A stretch of DNA of 64,000 nt from Brevibacillus choshinensis. Lineage in GTDB: Bacteria > Bacillota > Bacilli > Brevibacillales > Brevibacillaceae. The notes below the pieces were generated by a model. It was not told the origin of the DNA. It did not search any database and saw nothing but the letters and a program-made list of their open reading frames with translations. Shown here piece after piece: positions 33,599 through 42,440 of this stretch. The stretch lies in contig NZ_CP069127.1 in NCBI RefSeq assembly GCF_016811915.1, forward strand, positions 2,579,001 to 2,643,000, read 5' to 3'. The position numbers were made by a program, and so were the translations under genes. Positions within the stretch are counted from its first letter, which is position 1. Each line of letters starts with the position of its first letter.

Positions 33599-34792
33599 TT
33601 GGCTAGCAAAACATTGGAAGCTTTCTTACATGAAAACTTGGCAGATCTGAAAAGCAAAGGACTCTACAATGTCATTGATCCTTTGCAAAGCGCAAACGGT
33701 CCAGTCATCACCATCTCTGGTAAAGAACTGATCAATCTTTCCTCCAACAACTATTTGGGCCTGGCAACTGACCAGCGTCTGATCGATGCGGCAGTAGCTG
33801 CCGCGCAAAAATACGGTGTAGGCGCGGGTGCCGTACGTACGATCAACGGAACGCTCGAGCTTCACGTGCGGCTGGAAGAGAAGCTCGCCGCGTTCAAGCA
33901 CACAGAAGCAGCGATTGCTTATCAGTCCGGTTTCAACTGCAACATGGCAGCGATCTCAGCGGTGATGGACAAAGACGATGCGATCTTGTCCGACGAATTG
34001 AACCATGCCTCCATCATTGATGGCTGCCGCCTGTCGCGCGCTCAAATCATTCGCGTGAATCACTCGGATATCGATGATCTGCGTGCGAAGGCCAAGGAAG
34101 CAAAAGAGTCCGGTAAATACAAGAAACTGATGGTGATTACAGACGGCGTCTTCTCCATGGATGGAGATATTGCCAAGCTGCCGGAAATCGTCGAGGTAGC
34201 TGAAGAATTCGACCTTATGACCTATGTGGATGATGCACACGGCTCCGGGGTACTCGGAAAAGGTGCAGGCACGGTCAAGCACTTTGGGTTGTCTGACAAA
34301 ATCGACTTCCAGATCGGTACGCTTTCGAAAGCAATCGGGGTAGTAGGGGGCTATGTGGCCGGACGCCAGGAGCTGATCGATTGGCTGAAAGTCCGCAGCC
34401 GTCCGTTCCTGTTCTCTACAGCGTTGACTCCAGCGGATGTAGCCGCATCGATCGCTGCGATCGACATCCTGCAGAGCAGCACGGAACTGCACGACAAGCT
34501 GTGGGATAACGGACATTACCTGAAAAAAGGGCTGAAAGAGCTCGGTTTTAACATTGGCCACAGTGAAACTCCGATTACACCTTGCATTATCGGGGATGAG
34601 CAACAAACGCAAGAATTCAGCAAGCGACTGTACCAAGAGGGTGTGTACGCAAAAGCGATCGTGTTCCCGACTGTAGCAAAAGGGACGGGCCGCGTGCGCA
34701 ACATGCCGACTGCAGCACATACAAAGGAAATGCTGGATCGCGCCCTTGGCATCTATGAAAAAGTCGGGAAGGAAATGGGGATCCTAAAATGA
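33599..34792 (+). CDS. kbl: Glycine C-acetyltransferase (2-amino-3-ketobutyrate CoA ligase)
   Basis: A 397-residue PLP enzyme that splits 2-amino-3-ketobutyrate with CoA into glycine and acetyl-CoA, the second step of threonine breakdown. The PLP lysine is in [13 protein letters not shown], with [12 protein letters not shown] and SSNNYLGLA as family hallmarks. TTG 33599 follows GGAGGG by 7 bases and gives a length equal to the known enzyme (398); the longer frame from 33512 would add an atypical N-terminus. The stop overlaps the start of tdh in an ATGA junction. Regulation by CcpA is possible (cre-like site). Confidence 0.9.
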   Translation: MASKTLEAFLHENLADLKSKGLYNVIDPLQSANGPVITISGKELINLSSNNYLGLATDQRLIDAAVAAAQKYGVGAGAVRTINGTLELHVRLEEKLAAFKHTEAAIAYQSGFNCNMAAISAVMDKDDAILSDELNHASIIDGCRLSRAQIIRVNHSDIDDLRAKAKEAKESGKYKKLMVITDGVFSMDGDIAKLPEIVEVAEEFDLMTYVDDAHGSGVLGKGAGTVKHFGLSDKIDFQIGTLSKAIGVVGGYVAGRQELIDWLKVRSRPFLFSTALTPADVAASIAAIDILQSSTELHDKLWDNGHYLKKGLKELGFNIGHSETPITPCIIGDEQQTQEFSKRLYQEGVYAKAIVFPTVAKGTGRVRNMPTAAHTKEMLDRALGIYEKVGKEMGILK

Positions 34793-35751
34793 AGAAAATC
34801 CTAGTCACCGGAGCTCTCGGACAAATCGGTTCGGAGCTCATAATGAAGCTGCGCGAAGTATACGGGGGAGACCAGGTTATTGCCACAGATATCCGCAAGC
34901 GTGATGAAGATCCGGTGGTCAATTCTGGACCATTCGAGATTCTCGATGTAACGGACGCTAATCGCATGTTCGAGCTGGCAAAAACGCATGAAGTCGATAC
35001 CATCATGCATCTGGCTGCTTTGCTGTCCGCGACGGCAGAGGCAAAGCCATTGCTCGCCTGGAACCTGAACATGGGTGGCTTGGTAAATGCACTCGAGGTC
35101 GCACGTGAGCTCAACTGCCAATTTTTCACGCCGAGCTCAATCGGAGCATTCGGCCCTACAACTCCGAAAAATGGAACGCCGCAAGACACGATTCAACGTC
35201 CTACCACCATGTACGGGGTAAACAAAGTCTCGGGTGAATTGCTGTGTGATTACTACTACCAAAAGTTTGGCGTGGATACCCGCGGCGTACGCTTCCCTGG
35301 CCTCATTTCCTATGTGGCTCCTCCAGGTGGCGGAACGACGGATTACGCGGTTGAGATCTATTACAAAGCGATCCAAGAGGGTGCATACACCTCTTACATC
35401 GCGAAAGATACCTACATGGACATGATGTACATGCCGGATGCATTGAATGCCATCATCACGCTTATGGAAGCGGATGGCACAAAGCTGAAGCATCGCAATG
35501 CCTTCAATGTGACGGCTATGAGCATCGAGCCAGAGCAAGTAGCCGCTGCGATTCGCAAACACATTCCAGAGTTCAAGCTCTCTTATCAGGTTGATCCGAT
35601 TCGTCAGGCGATCGCGGAAAGCTGGCCAAACTCCATCGACGCCACCGCTGCCGAAGATGAATGGGGCTTCACTTTCCAATATGATCTGGAAAAAATGACC
35701 GAGGATATGCTAACCAAGCTTCGCAGAAAGCTGCTCCAAAAAGTAGGCTGA
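34789..35751 (+). CDS. tdh: SDR-type L-threonine 3-dehydrogenase
   Basis: A 320-residue NAD-dependent epimerase-fold enzyme that oxidises threonine to 2-amino-3-ketobutyrate, feeding the preceding enzyme. The nucleotide loop is [10 protein letters not shown] (residues 7-16), the catalytic Tyr-x-x-x-Lys is YGVNKVSGE, with SSIGAFGP before it. This is the SDR (UDP-glucose-epimerase-like) form rather than the zinc MDR form of E. coli. It overlaps kbl by 4 bases and ends at a strong hairpin. Confidence 0.88.
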   Translation: MKKILVTGALGQIGSELIMKLREVYGGDQVIATDIRKRDEDPVVNSGPFEILDVTDANRMFELAKTHEVDTIMHLAALLSATAEAKPLLAWNLNMGGLVNALEVARELNCQFFTPSSIGAFGPTTPKNGTPQDTIQRPTTMYGVNKVSGELLCDYYYQKFGVDTRGVRFPGLISYVAPPGGGTTDYAVEIYYKAIQEGAYTSYIAKDTYMDMMYMPDALNAIITLMEADGTKLKHRNAFNVTAMSIEPEQVAAAIRKHIPEFKLSYQVDPIRQAIAESWPNSIDATAAEDEWGFTFQYDLEKMTEDMLTKLRRKLLQKVG

Positions 35752-35764
35752 TAAGAAGCCGCCA

Positions 35765-35812
35765 AAAACTGCCTTTGCTGACCGGGATAAGCAAAGGCAG
35801 TTTTATTTTTTT
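35765..35812 (+). terminator. Terminator of kbl-tdh
   Basis: AAAACTGCCTTTGCT and AGCAAAGGCAGTTTT arms, then a T tract. Confidence 0.85.
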
Positions 35813-35905
35813 CCATTGTTTGGGTACTTTGGATATTCCATGGGGATGGGAAATATGATAGAATGATACGCGAACGATTGTTCTGGGATAGGGAGATTGT
35901 ATCTG

Positions 35906-36754
35906 ATGGACAAACCCTTATCGAACATCATTTTTCCCGCAAAGGTAGGTGCCTCTATGGAGAATGATCGGTATGCAGAAATCGATGCCGTGATCGAATA
36001 TATTCACCGCTATATAGATGAACCACTTCCTCTTGCTCGCCTGGCTTCCTATGTCGCTTATAGTCCTTACCATTTTACCCGAATCTTCAAAGAACGGATG
36101 GGGCTTTCTCCTCTGTACTACGTATCCTCCTTGCGATTGCAAAAAGCAAAAGACTTACTTCTTCACACCAACATGAGCATTCGTGATATCGGGTTGGAAA
36201 TCGGACAGCAGAGCCTGGGTACGTTCTCTACCAGATTTACGGAAAGGGTAGGAGTAACTCCCAGCGTTTTTCGTAATTCCGTGCATGGAGCAGATGCCGA
36301 TTTCCATTCGCTGCGCAAGCTTCGCGATTGGCAGATGGAGCACGCGCCATCTCTGGGGAGGGGACGCGTAGTAGGTACGGTCCATGCCGATCGCCCCTTT
36401 GATGGGCTCATTCTGATCGGACTTTTCGCCAAGCCGATTCCCGAGGGACTCCCGCTTTATGGTACCGTTCTTTCATCATTGGGGCATTTCTGTTTTACGG
36501 GTGTAAAGCCCGGCACCTATTACCTCATGGCAACCTCCGTCCACTGGGAGATGCAGGCAAAAGAAATCTTGCTCCCTCACTCGACGCTGCGCACGCGGTC
36601 AAAGGAACCTATCGTGGTCTCGTCCAGTTCCGTCGTGCCTCATCAAGAGGTTTGGCTATACCCGCCTCGTGTCGACGATCCTCCCATTCTGATATCACTG
36701 CCGCTTTTGATGAATCAATTCTTGGCAAGATACGCCAAACATGAGCATGGATGA
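35906..36754 (+). CDS. AraC-family regulator with N-terminal HTH and unusual C-terminal domain
   Basis: A 282-residue transcription factor. Two helix-turn-helix units occupy residues about 22-115 (LARLASYVAYSPYHFTRIFK and DIGLEIGQQSLGTFSTRFTE), i.e. at the N-terminus as in the SoxS/Rob group. The remaining 160 residues form a beta-rich domain (GRVVGTVHADRPFDGLILIG, PGTYYLMATSVHW) that I do not recognise and that probably binds a ligand. ATG 35906 follows GGGAG. Two hairpins lie downstream. Target genes are not evident. Confidence 0.75.
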   Translation: MDKPLSNIIFPAKVGASMENDRYAEIDAVIEYIHRYIDEPLPLARLASYVAYSPYHFTRIFKERMGLSPLYYVSSLRLQKAKDLLLHTNMSIRDIGLEIGQQSLGTFSTRFTERVGVTPSVFRNSVHGADADFHSLRKLRDWQMEHAPSLGRGRVVGTVHADRPFDGLILIGLFAKPIPEGLPLYGTVLSSLGHFCFTGVKPGTYYLMATSVHWEMQAKEILLPHSTLRTRSKEPIVVSSSSVVPHQEVWLYPPRVDDPPILISLPLLMNQFLARYAKHEHG

Positions 36755-36762
36755 TATTCAAT

Positions 36763-36792
36763 TAAAAATCCGCAATGTGTGCAGATTTTTTG
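36763..36792 (+). terminator. Terminator of the AraC-type gene
   Basis: AAAAATC-C-GCA and TGC-A-GATTTTTT arms around a short loop. Confidence 0.6.
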
Positions 36793-36805
36793 TTCGGCTG
36801 AATCG

Positions 36806-36838
36806 AAAACACCCTCACTGAATAGGTGAGGGTGTTTG
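36806..36838 (+). terminator. Second hairpin upstream of the germination operon
   Basis: AACACCCTCAC and GTGAGGGTGTT arms around TGAATAG, followed by TGTTG. Confidence 0.65.
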
Positions 36839-36925
36839 TTGTCTCATGCCCGATGAAGCGATGAATAAAAAGGCTGATTCCATTCATACTAACTCGTATC
36901 CATGGAAAATAAAGGGGTGGGACAG

Positions 36926-38425
36926 ATGTCGATGTTTACGAAATGGATGAAGTCCCTAACCAACAGCTCGGTGGAGATAGAGCTGGAGCCTACAGTGATG
37001 CAAGAGAGAGATGATAACAGGATTGAACCAACCCTTCAGCATACTCTCGATGAATTGTCCGATTGTGCCGACTTAAATCATAGAAGTTTCCCTGAGATTC
37101 AAACGGACGTCGTCTATTTCGGAAATTTAGTCAGCAAGAATGAGCTTCACATGGATATTATCCAACCACTCCTCAGTATCAAAGCAGATGAAATCAACGG
37201 TTTATTGGCTTGGTCACAGTTTGTGGAAACGGATAACGTCAAGGACGTAGTGAACGGAATTCTCAGTGGCGGCGTAGCTATTTTTACGATTGACAAGGTT
37301 TATGTCGCAGATGCGTATGGACCTACGTCGAGAAATGTTCAGGAATCACAGACAGAGGCAGTGATTACGGGGCCTCACGAAGCCTTCGTAGAGTCGTATG
37401 GGACAAACCTGGCTCTCATTCGTCGCAGACTTAGGAGCTCGCATCTCAAGGTCATCCGGCTAGAAGTCGGGGAGATCACGAAAACTCATGTATTCGTGCT
37501 GTTCATCAAGGATATCGTCAACATGGCCTATGCGGAAGAAATCATCAGCAGAATTCAAGACGTAGAGATTGATTCGATACAAGACACGAACATGCTTGTC
37601 CAAATGATCGACGAAGCCCCGTACTCCATCTTCCCCCAGTTCCTGACCTCGGAGCGCCCGGATGTGATCGCGTCCAAATTGGTAGCAGGCAGGGTCATTG
37701 GCATCGTGGAGGGGAGTCCGACCGCATTTTCTGCGCCGACAGCCTTCTTTGAGTTTTTCTCTTCGCCCGACGATTATTATCAGCGATGGCTGCTCGGTAC
37801 CGCTTTGCGCCTCCTGCGGTTTACTGCATTTATCATCACGATTGGTTTTACCGCCTTGTACGTATCCGTCACTACCTTTCACTATGAGATGATCCCGGAA
37901 ACGTTGCTGCGCACGCTGGTTGAATCGAGAAGCCGCGTGCCATTCCCGCCGATTTTTGAGGCGCTGTTAATGGAAGTTACGATCGAGCTGTTGCGGGAAG
38001 CAGGGGCACGGTTGCCCACGAAGGTAGGCCAAACGATCGGTATCGTCGGTGGAATTGTGATAGGGCAGGCAGCCGTACAAGCAGGTCTTACGAGCAATAT
38101 TTTGATCATTGCAGTCGCTTCCTCTGCGATTGCTTCCTTTGTGATTCCCAGTTACATCATGAGTGCGACCATTCGTTTGATACGCTTTGGTTTGATCGTG
38201 ATGGCTGGACTTTTGGGCAACTTCGGCATGCTATTGAGTCTTGGTCTGGTGATTGTTCATATGTGTGCCATCACGAATTTGGGGGCCTCTTATTTAAGTC
38301 CCATAGCACCGATGAACGCGGGAGACTGGAGGGATGTATTTATTCGTGCACCGTTCTGGGCGATCAGGAAGAGACCGTCCCAGACGAAGACTCCAAACGA
38401 GACCAAACTAAACATGAGAAGATAG
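36926..38425 (+). CDS. gerA: Spore germinant receptor subunit A (GerAA family)
   Basis: A 499-residue membrane protein of the germinant receptor in the inner spore membrane. The N-terminal half (about residues 40-280) is soluble and contains LDGINGLLAW-like and EGSPTAFSAPTAFFEFFSSPDDYYQRW segments typical of GerA. The C-terminal half has about five helices ending with YLSPIAPMNAGDWRDVFIRAPFW. ATG 36926 is preceded by GGGGTGGGACAG; ATG 36902 has no site. Order A-B-C with short spacing matches gerA-type operons, expected to be transcribed in the forespore (sigma G), though no such promoter was proven. The germinant is unknown. Confidence 0.88.
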   Translation: MSMFTKWMKSLTNSSVEIELEPTVMQERDDNRIEPTLQHTLDELSDCADLNHRSFPEIQTDVVYFGNLVSKNELHMDIIQPLLSIKADEINGLLAWSQFVETDNVKDVVNGILSGGVAIFTIDKVYVADAYGPTSRNVQESQTEAVITGPHEAFVESYGTNLALIRRRLRSSHLKVIRLEVGEITKTHVFVLFIKDIVNMAYAEEIISRIQDVEIDSIQDTNMLVQMIDEAPYSIFPQFLTSERPDVIASKLVAGRVIGIVEGSPTAFSAPTAFFEFFSSPDDYYQRWLLGTALRLLRFTAFIITIGFTALYVSVTTFHYEMIPETLLRTLVESRSRVPFPPIFEALLMEVTIELLREAGARLPTKVGQTIGIVGGIVIGQAAVQAGLTSNILIIAVASSAIASFVIPSYIMSATIRLIRFGLIVMAGLLGNFGMLLSLGLVIVHMCAITNLGASYLSPIAPMNAGDWRDVFIRAPFWAIRKRPSQTKTPNETKLNMRR

Positions 38426-38435
38426 GATGGATTGT

Positions 38436-39515
38436 ATGAAAGAGAAGCTGAGCCAATTTCATATAACCATCTTGATTTATATGACTCAAGTGGGGATTGG
38501 GCTATTAAGCCTTCCCAGCACTCTAGCTGAGTATTTCGGGACAAACGGCTGGCTGGCTCTGTTTCTTGTTTTTGGAATCTCTTGTCTTAACATTTTTTTG
38601 ATCCATTTCGTCTACCGATTGGGGGATGGGAAGTCTGTCCTAGAAATTCTCGAGTCCGCCATTCCCAAATTTCTTCTCACTCCTGTCTATCTAGCCTGTG
38701 CAGTGGTCTGGTCTTTCATCGGCTGCATGGTCATTCAGGAATACGTGATGCTCCTCCAGATGATTTCATTTCCGACCACCCCTAGCTACATACTCAAGCT
38801 GTTAATCGATTTTTTTGTCCTGATGATCATACTAAAAGGGATCTATGTGATTGGAAAGACATCCACAGCCTTCTTTTATTTGACGATCTGGTTGGTGCTT
38901 TTAGAGGGATTTGTATTGAAAGAGTTTGAGTTTGCTCGGTTCACCCCTTTTCTGTTCAAGGGTGGCACTGATTTTATGAAAGGCTTACTATCTACGTACT
39001 TCTCGTTTTTAGGATATGAACTATCCATCTTTCTTTTTCCCTACGTGGAGAAGAATCGCAAATTCACCAGAGCGGTGCTGACAGGAAACTTTTTCTCGTT
39101 CATCCTGTATCTATCGGTAGCCCTCGTCGCGTTCGGGTTTTTTAGCTTTCAGGAATTGCGCAACCAGATGTATCCGATTCTCGACCTATTTTCGTATATT
39201 CGGCTGCCCTTTATCGAAAGGATCGAGAACCTCCTATTCGGCTTCTTGCTGTATTTGATGGTCTCCACTGCGGCCATGTACTACTGGGCTGCGTTGGAAG
39301 TGTCCCAACGAATCGTGCCACGTCTGAAAAGAAATGTAATAGCCTTTGTGATTGTGGCGGCGATGTTTGCGGTCTCTATGCAAATTGACGTGCTGAGCGA
39401 TGTGAAAAAGTTTTCTGCGTTATTTTCAACGATACAGATCGGAATTTCGTTTGGACTCCCAACCCTTCTGTTGATCATCTTGCTCATAAAAAGGAGGAGC
39501 CGCCTTCATGTTTAG
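38436..39515 (+). CDS. gerB: Spore germinant receptor subunit B (GerAB family permease)
   Basis: A 359-residue protein with ten hydrophobic helices, of the amino acid-polyamine-organocation transporter type adapted for germinant sensing. It begins MKEKLSQFHITILIYMTQVG, with the GLLSLPSTLAE loop of helix 1 that is characteristic. ATG 38436 follows AGGATGG; ATG 38427 has none. It follows subunit A after 10 bases and overlaps subunit C by 8 bases. In other spore formers B is the subunit that binds the germinant. Confidence 0.87.
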   Translation: MKEKLSQFHITILIYMTQVGIGLLSLPSTLAEYFGTNGWLALFLVFGISCLNIFLIHFVYRLGDGKSVLEILESAIPKFLLTPVYLACAVVWSFIGCMVIQEYVMLLQMISFPTTPSYILKLLIDFFVLMIILKGIYVIGKTSTAFFYLTIWLVLLEGFVLKEFEFARFTPFLFKGGTDFMKGLLSTYFSFLGYELSIFLFPYVEKNRKFTRAVLTGNFFSFILYLSVALVAFGFFSFQELRNQMYPILDLFSYIRLPFIERIENLLFGFLLYLMVSTAAMYYWAALEVSQRIVPRLKRNVIAFVIVAAMFAVSMQIDVLSDVKKFSALFSTIQIGISFGLPTLLLIILLIKRRSRLHV

Positions 39516-40626
39516 GTTCCTGTTCATGATTGGCTTGTCTGCATGTGTCATCACAGGGTGTACGGACCAAAGGCAAATTGAAAAGCTGGGATTTACCCAT
39601 TCAGTAGGGTTTGACCTCATAAAAGGGGAAGGAGCGGAAGAAGAACGCTTGCAAGTAACCTTAGTCATTCCTAGCATGGAAAACCAAGTCGATAAGAAAA
39701 AGCAAATCCTTACCACCGTATCCAAGAGCAGCAAAGAGGCGCGCTTGAAATTGTCACAGCAAAGCGATAAGCAGATCGTCAGCGGGCAAGTCCGCAACAC
39801 CTTATTCGGTATCGCACTGGCGAGGGAGGGATTGTGGAAGCACATCGATACATATGTTCGCGACCCTGCCATCGGCCCAAATGTAAAATTAACGATCGTG
39901 GACGGAAACGCGCATGAGCTGCTATCAAAGGACTACCCGCAGCACTCGCTGACAGGTCGATATATCGATAAACTCATCGAAAAAGAAATACAGGGTCAAA
40001 CCGTCCCGGAGGCAACCATCTACTCCTGGAGTCGCGATTACTACGATGACGGGATCGACCCTGTAGCTCCTCTCATAAACTCTTTGCGGGATCATGTCAG
40101 GATCGATGGAGTCGCTCTATTTAACGAAGACAAATACGTTGGAAAAATTGAACCTATCCATTCGGTTATTTTTTCCTTCTTGCGTGGTGATTTTCGACAA
40201 GGCGAATTGTATATGGAATTGCCGGATGAAAAGAAGAAGGAGAAGGAAATTGTGCTGCTGAGCTCGATCATCAATAAACGGAATATCGACGTGGAGCGAT
40301 TGGCAGGACCGCAGAAGTTCAGGGTAACCATGCGCATAACGATCAAAGGCTCCGTTTTGGAATATCTCGGAGAGCGGAAACTGAGCAACGATGCGCAAAA
40401 AAAGGAACTCGAGCATGCAATTGAAAAGTACATACGGCAAACCTCGGAAAAATTGATAGCGCATATGCAAAAGCTGAAGGCAGATGGAATGGGGATTGGA
40501 AAAGCGGTCAGAAATCACGTAAGCTACGAGGAATGGGATAAAATGAATTGGGACGAGGTATTTTCAAAGCTGAAGGTCGAATTTCAGGTGAAAGTGAAAA
40601 TCCGCGACAATGGTAAGTTCAAATGA
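39508..40626 (+). CDS. gerC: Spore germinant receptor lipoprotein subunit C (GerAC family)
   Basis: A 372-residue lipoprotein. The signal sequence ends with the lipobox VITGC, so Cys18 is lipidated and the protein is anchored on the outer face of the inner spore membrane. The mature part contains QIEKLGFTHSVGFDL and the three-domain GerAC pattern, ending with VEFQVKVKIRDNGKFK. AAGGAGGAG precedes the ATG. A hairpin directly after the stop closes the operon. Confidence 0.88.
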   Translation: MFRFLFMIGLSACVITGCTDQRQIEKLGFTHSVGFDLIKGEGAEEERLQVTLVIPSMENQVDKKKQILTTVSKSSKEARLKLSQQSDKQIVSGQVRNTLFGIALAREGLWKHIDTYVRDPAIGPNVKLTIVDGNAHELLSKDYPQHSLTGRYIDKLIEKEIQGQTVPEATIYSWSRDYYDDGIDPVAPLINSLRDHVRIDGVALFNEDKYVGKIEPIHSVIFSFLRGDFRQGELYMELPDEKKKEKEIVLLSSIINKRNIDVERLAGPQKFRVTMRITIKGSVLEYLGERKLSNDAQKKELEHAIEKYIRQTSEKLIAHMQKLKADGMGIGKAVRNHVSYEEWDKMNWDEVFSKLKVEFQVKVKIRDNGKFK

Positions 40627-40627
40627 A

Positions 40628-40660
40628 CCAACACCCCTTCTTTATGCAGGGGTGTTGGAC
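40628..40660. terminator. Convergent terminator after gerC
   Basis: CCAACACCCCT and AGGGGTGTTGG perfect arms around TCTTTATGC. Confidence 0.75.
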
Positions 40661-40676
40661 CAGCTTGAATCACTCA

Positions 40677-41216
40677 TCAATGTTTCCAATGCAGCACTTC
40701 ATCCGGATTGGCCACATTTCGTCCATAGTATTGCTTGGCACGGAAGTTGTGAATCTCCTGACAGGCCTTGGCCATATTCTCGAGCACGACCTCCTGCGGT
40801 AAATGGTCGTGCGGGCTCCAGTAATAGATTTTCATTTCATACGTCTCGCCATTTTCATCTTCCCAGCTGTATTGAATGCGGTCTGCTTTCACAAACCCAT
40901 TCTTTAGATAAAAATGGACGCGTTTGACGGTATCTTCATCATTCCGATCGATGGGCTCTACCTCCAGAATGATGTCTTTTCCTCTCTTTTTGAGTGTTTG
41001 GATGACTTTGGTGCCGATTCCTTGTCCACGCGTATCAGGATTGATCAGGAGGTAATCGATGAAGATGAACGTCGGAAATTCCGCGTAGAGCAAAAGAAAT
41101 TTGTCCGTTTCGACTTTGTGGTAAATGTCTTTTTCCCTGATGAGCGCCTGAATTTGCCCTTCATTTTTCATCTCATATTCTGGAAAGTATTCATTTAATC
41201 GGTCATACCAATCCAT
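40677..41216 (-). CDS. GNAT-family acetyltransferase
   Basis: A 179-residue protein. The acetyl-CoA site is clear in IFIDYLLINPDTRGQGIGTK (about residues 51-70), followed by EVEPIDRNDEDTVKRVHFYLKNGF, a typical GNAT motif B. The C-terminal 45 residues are specific. ATG 41216 has GGGGGAAT at a suitable distance, while ATG 41222 is too close to it. Substrate unknown. It lies convergent to the germination operon. Confidence 0.75.
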   Translation of the reverse strand: MDWYDRLNEYFPEYEMKNEGQIQALIREKDIYHKVETDKFLLLYAEFPTFIFIDYLLINPDTRGQGIGTKVIQTLKKRGKDIILEVEPIDRNDEDTVKRVHFYLKNGFVKADRIQYSWEDENGETYEMKIYYWSPHDHLPQEVVLENMAKACQEIHNFRAKQYYGRNVANPDEVLHWKH

Positions 41217-41323
41217 GAGCATTCCCCCAGTAGATCACTCGTAATGACTTCTATAGCTTATACAACATCGCCTAAAACCACTCAGGCAGCCAATGCCCGA
41301 AGATGCATGAAGGAGAACACGAT

Positions 41324-42316
41324 TTGAAGATGAATACATGCGTTACCTACGAAGAGTTCGGGACACCTCATGATGTACTGAAGGTGTCATCCTTGCTAAA
41401 AGAAAGCCCGAAGAAGGGAGAAGTGCTTGTTCGGATGGTTGCTCGTCCCATTAATCCTTCTGACCTGATTCCGATAACGGGAGCGTATTCTCATCGAATT
41501 ACCCTGCCAGATATTCCAGGCTATGAGGGAGTGGGTATCGTTGAAGAAGTGGGGCAAGCCGTTTCCCAAGAGTGGATTGGGAAGCGCGTTCTACCCCTGC
41601 GTGGAGAGGGGACTTGGCAGGAAGTGGTGACGGCACCGGCAGACTGGGTCGTTCCGGTTCCAGACGAAATCGATGATGAAACGGCTGCACAACTCTATAT
41701 CAATCCCGTAACCGCCTGGATCATTTGTACAGAGGTCCTGCGTCTAGGACAAGGGGATGTCTTGGTGGTCAATGCGTGCGGCTCGGCGATCGGGCGGCTA
41801 TTTGCACAATTGGCAAAGGTGATCGGATTTCGGCTAATCGCTGTGACGAGAGATGATCAACATACCCAAGAGCTGCTGGAGCTCGGTGCATCCACGGTTA
41901 TTCGGACAAACGAGTCGCAGCTTGCTCCCACTGTTTTGGAGGTGACAAATGGAAAAGGGGCGCATGCCGCCATAGATTCCATCGGGGGCGCAGCTGGGAC
42001 AGCATTAGCTTTCTGCGTATGCCCAAAAGGCCATTTCCTTACATTGGGCCTGTTATCCGGCCAGCAGGTAGATTGGGCGAAGATCAGCAGGGAAACGCAA
42101 GCAAACGTGAAATTGTTTCATCTGCGGCATTGGAACCAGCAGGTATCGGTTCAAGTCTGGCATGAAACTTTTCATCAGCTGATCTCCATGATTGTGAATG
42201 GAAGCTGTATACTGATGACGCCGAGTGCTAGCTTTCGACTCCAGGATGTGCGAAAAGCAGTTCGGGCTGCAGCATCTGCTGAAGGGAAATCGGGCAAAAT
42301 TCTCCTCGTCCCTTAG
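41324..42316 (+). CDS. MDR-family zinc-independent oxidoreductase (quinone/enoyl reductase-like)
   Basis: A 330-residue NAD(P)H-dependent medium-chain dehydrogenase/reductase. It has a GroES-like start (FGTPHDVLKV), RPINPSDLIPITGAY and a Rossmann domain with NACGSAIGRLFAQLAKV in place of the usual GGVG loop. Cys and His ligands for catalytic zinc are absent at the usual places. The INPSDL/GAY pattern matches the trans-2-enoyl-CoA reductase/quinone oxidoreductase branch. TTG 41324 lies 6 bases after AAGGAGAA; ATG 41330 is the alternative. Single gene, with function not known beyond the family. Confidence 0.75.
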   Translation: MKMNTCVTYEEFGTPHDVLKVSSLLKESPKKGEVLVRMVARPINPSDLIPITGAYSHRITLPDIPGYEGVGIVEEVGQAVSQEWIGKRVLPLRGEGTWQEVVTAPADWVVPVPDEIDDETAAQLYINPVTAWIICTEVLRLGQGDVLVVNACGSAIGRLFAQLAKVIGFRLIAVTRDDQHTQELLELGASTVIRTNESQLAPTVLEVTNGKGAHAAIDSIGGAAGTALAFCVCPKGHFLTLGLLSGQQVDWAKISRETQANVKLFHLRHWNQQVSVQVWHETFHQLISMIVNGSCILMTPSASFRLQDVRKAVRAAASAEGKSGKILLVP

Positions 42317-42370
42317 CACAGACGTTGCTTGTAGGTATTGTCCAGAACAGTGGGAGCGTGGCTGTATAGC

Positions 42371-42422
42371 AAAAGGCAGCCGCTGTCCTGGACTTTTTGT
42401 CCCGAGACGGCCGCTGCCTTTC
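42371..42422. terminator. Convergent terminator
   Basis: AAAGGCAGC and GCTGCCTTT arms with a GC-rich inner part, between two convergent genes. Confidence 0.7.
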
Positions 42423-42440
42423 GTAAGGAATCGTTCGGTT

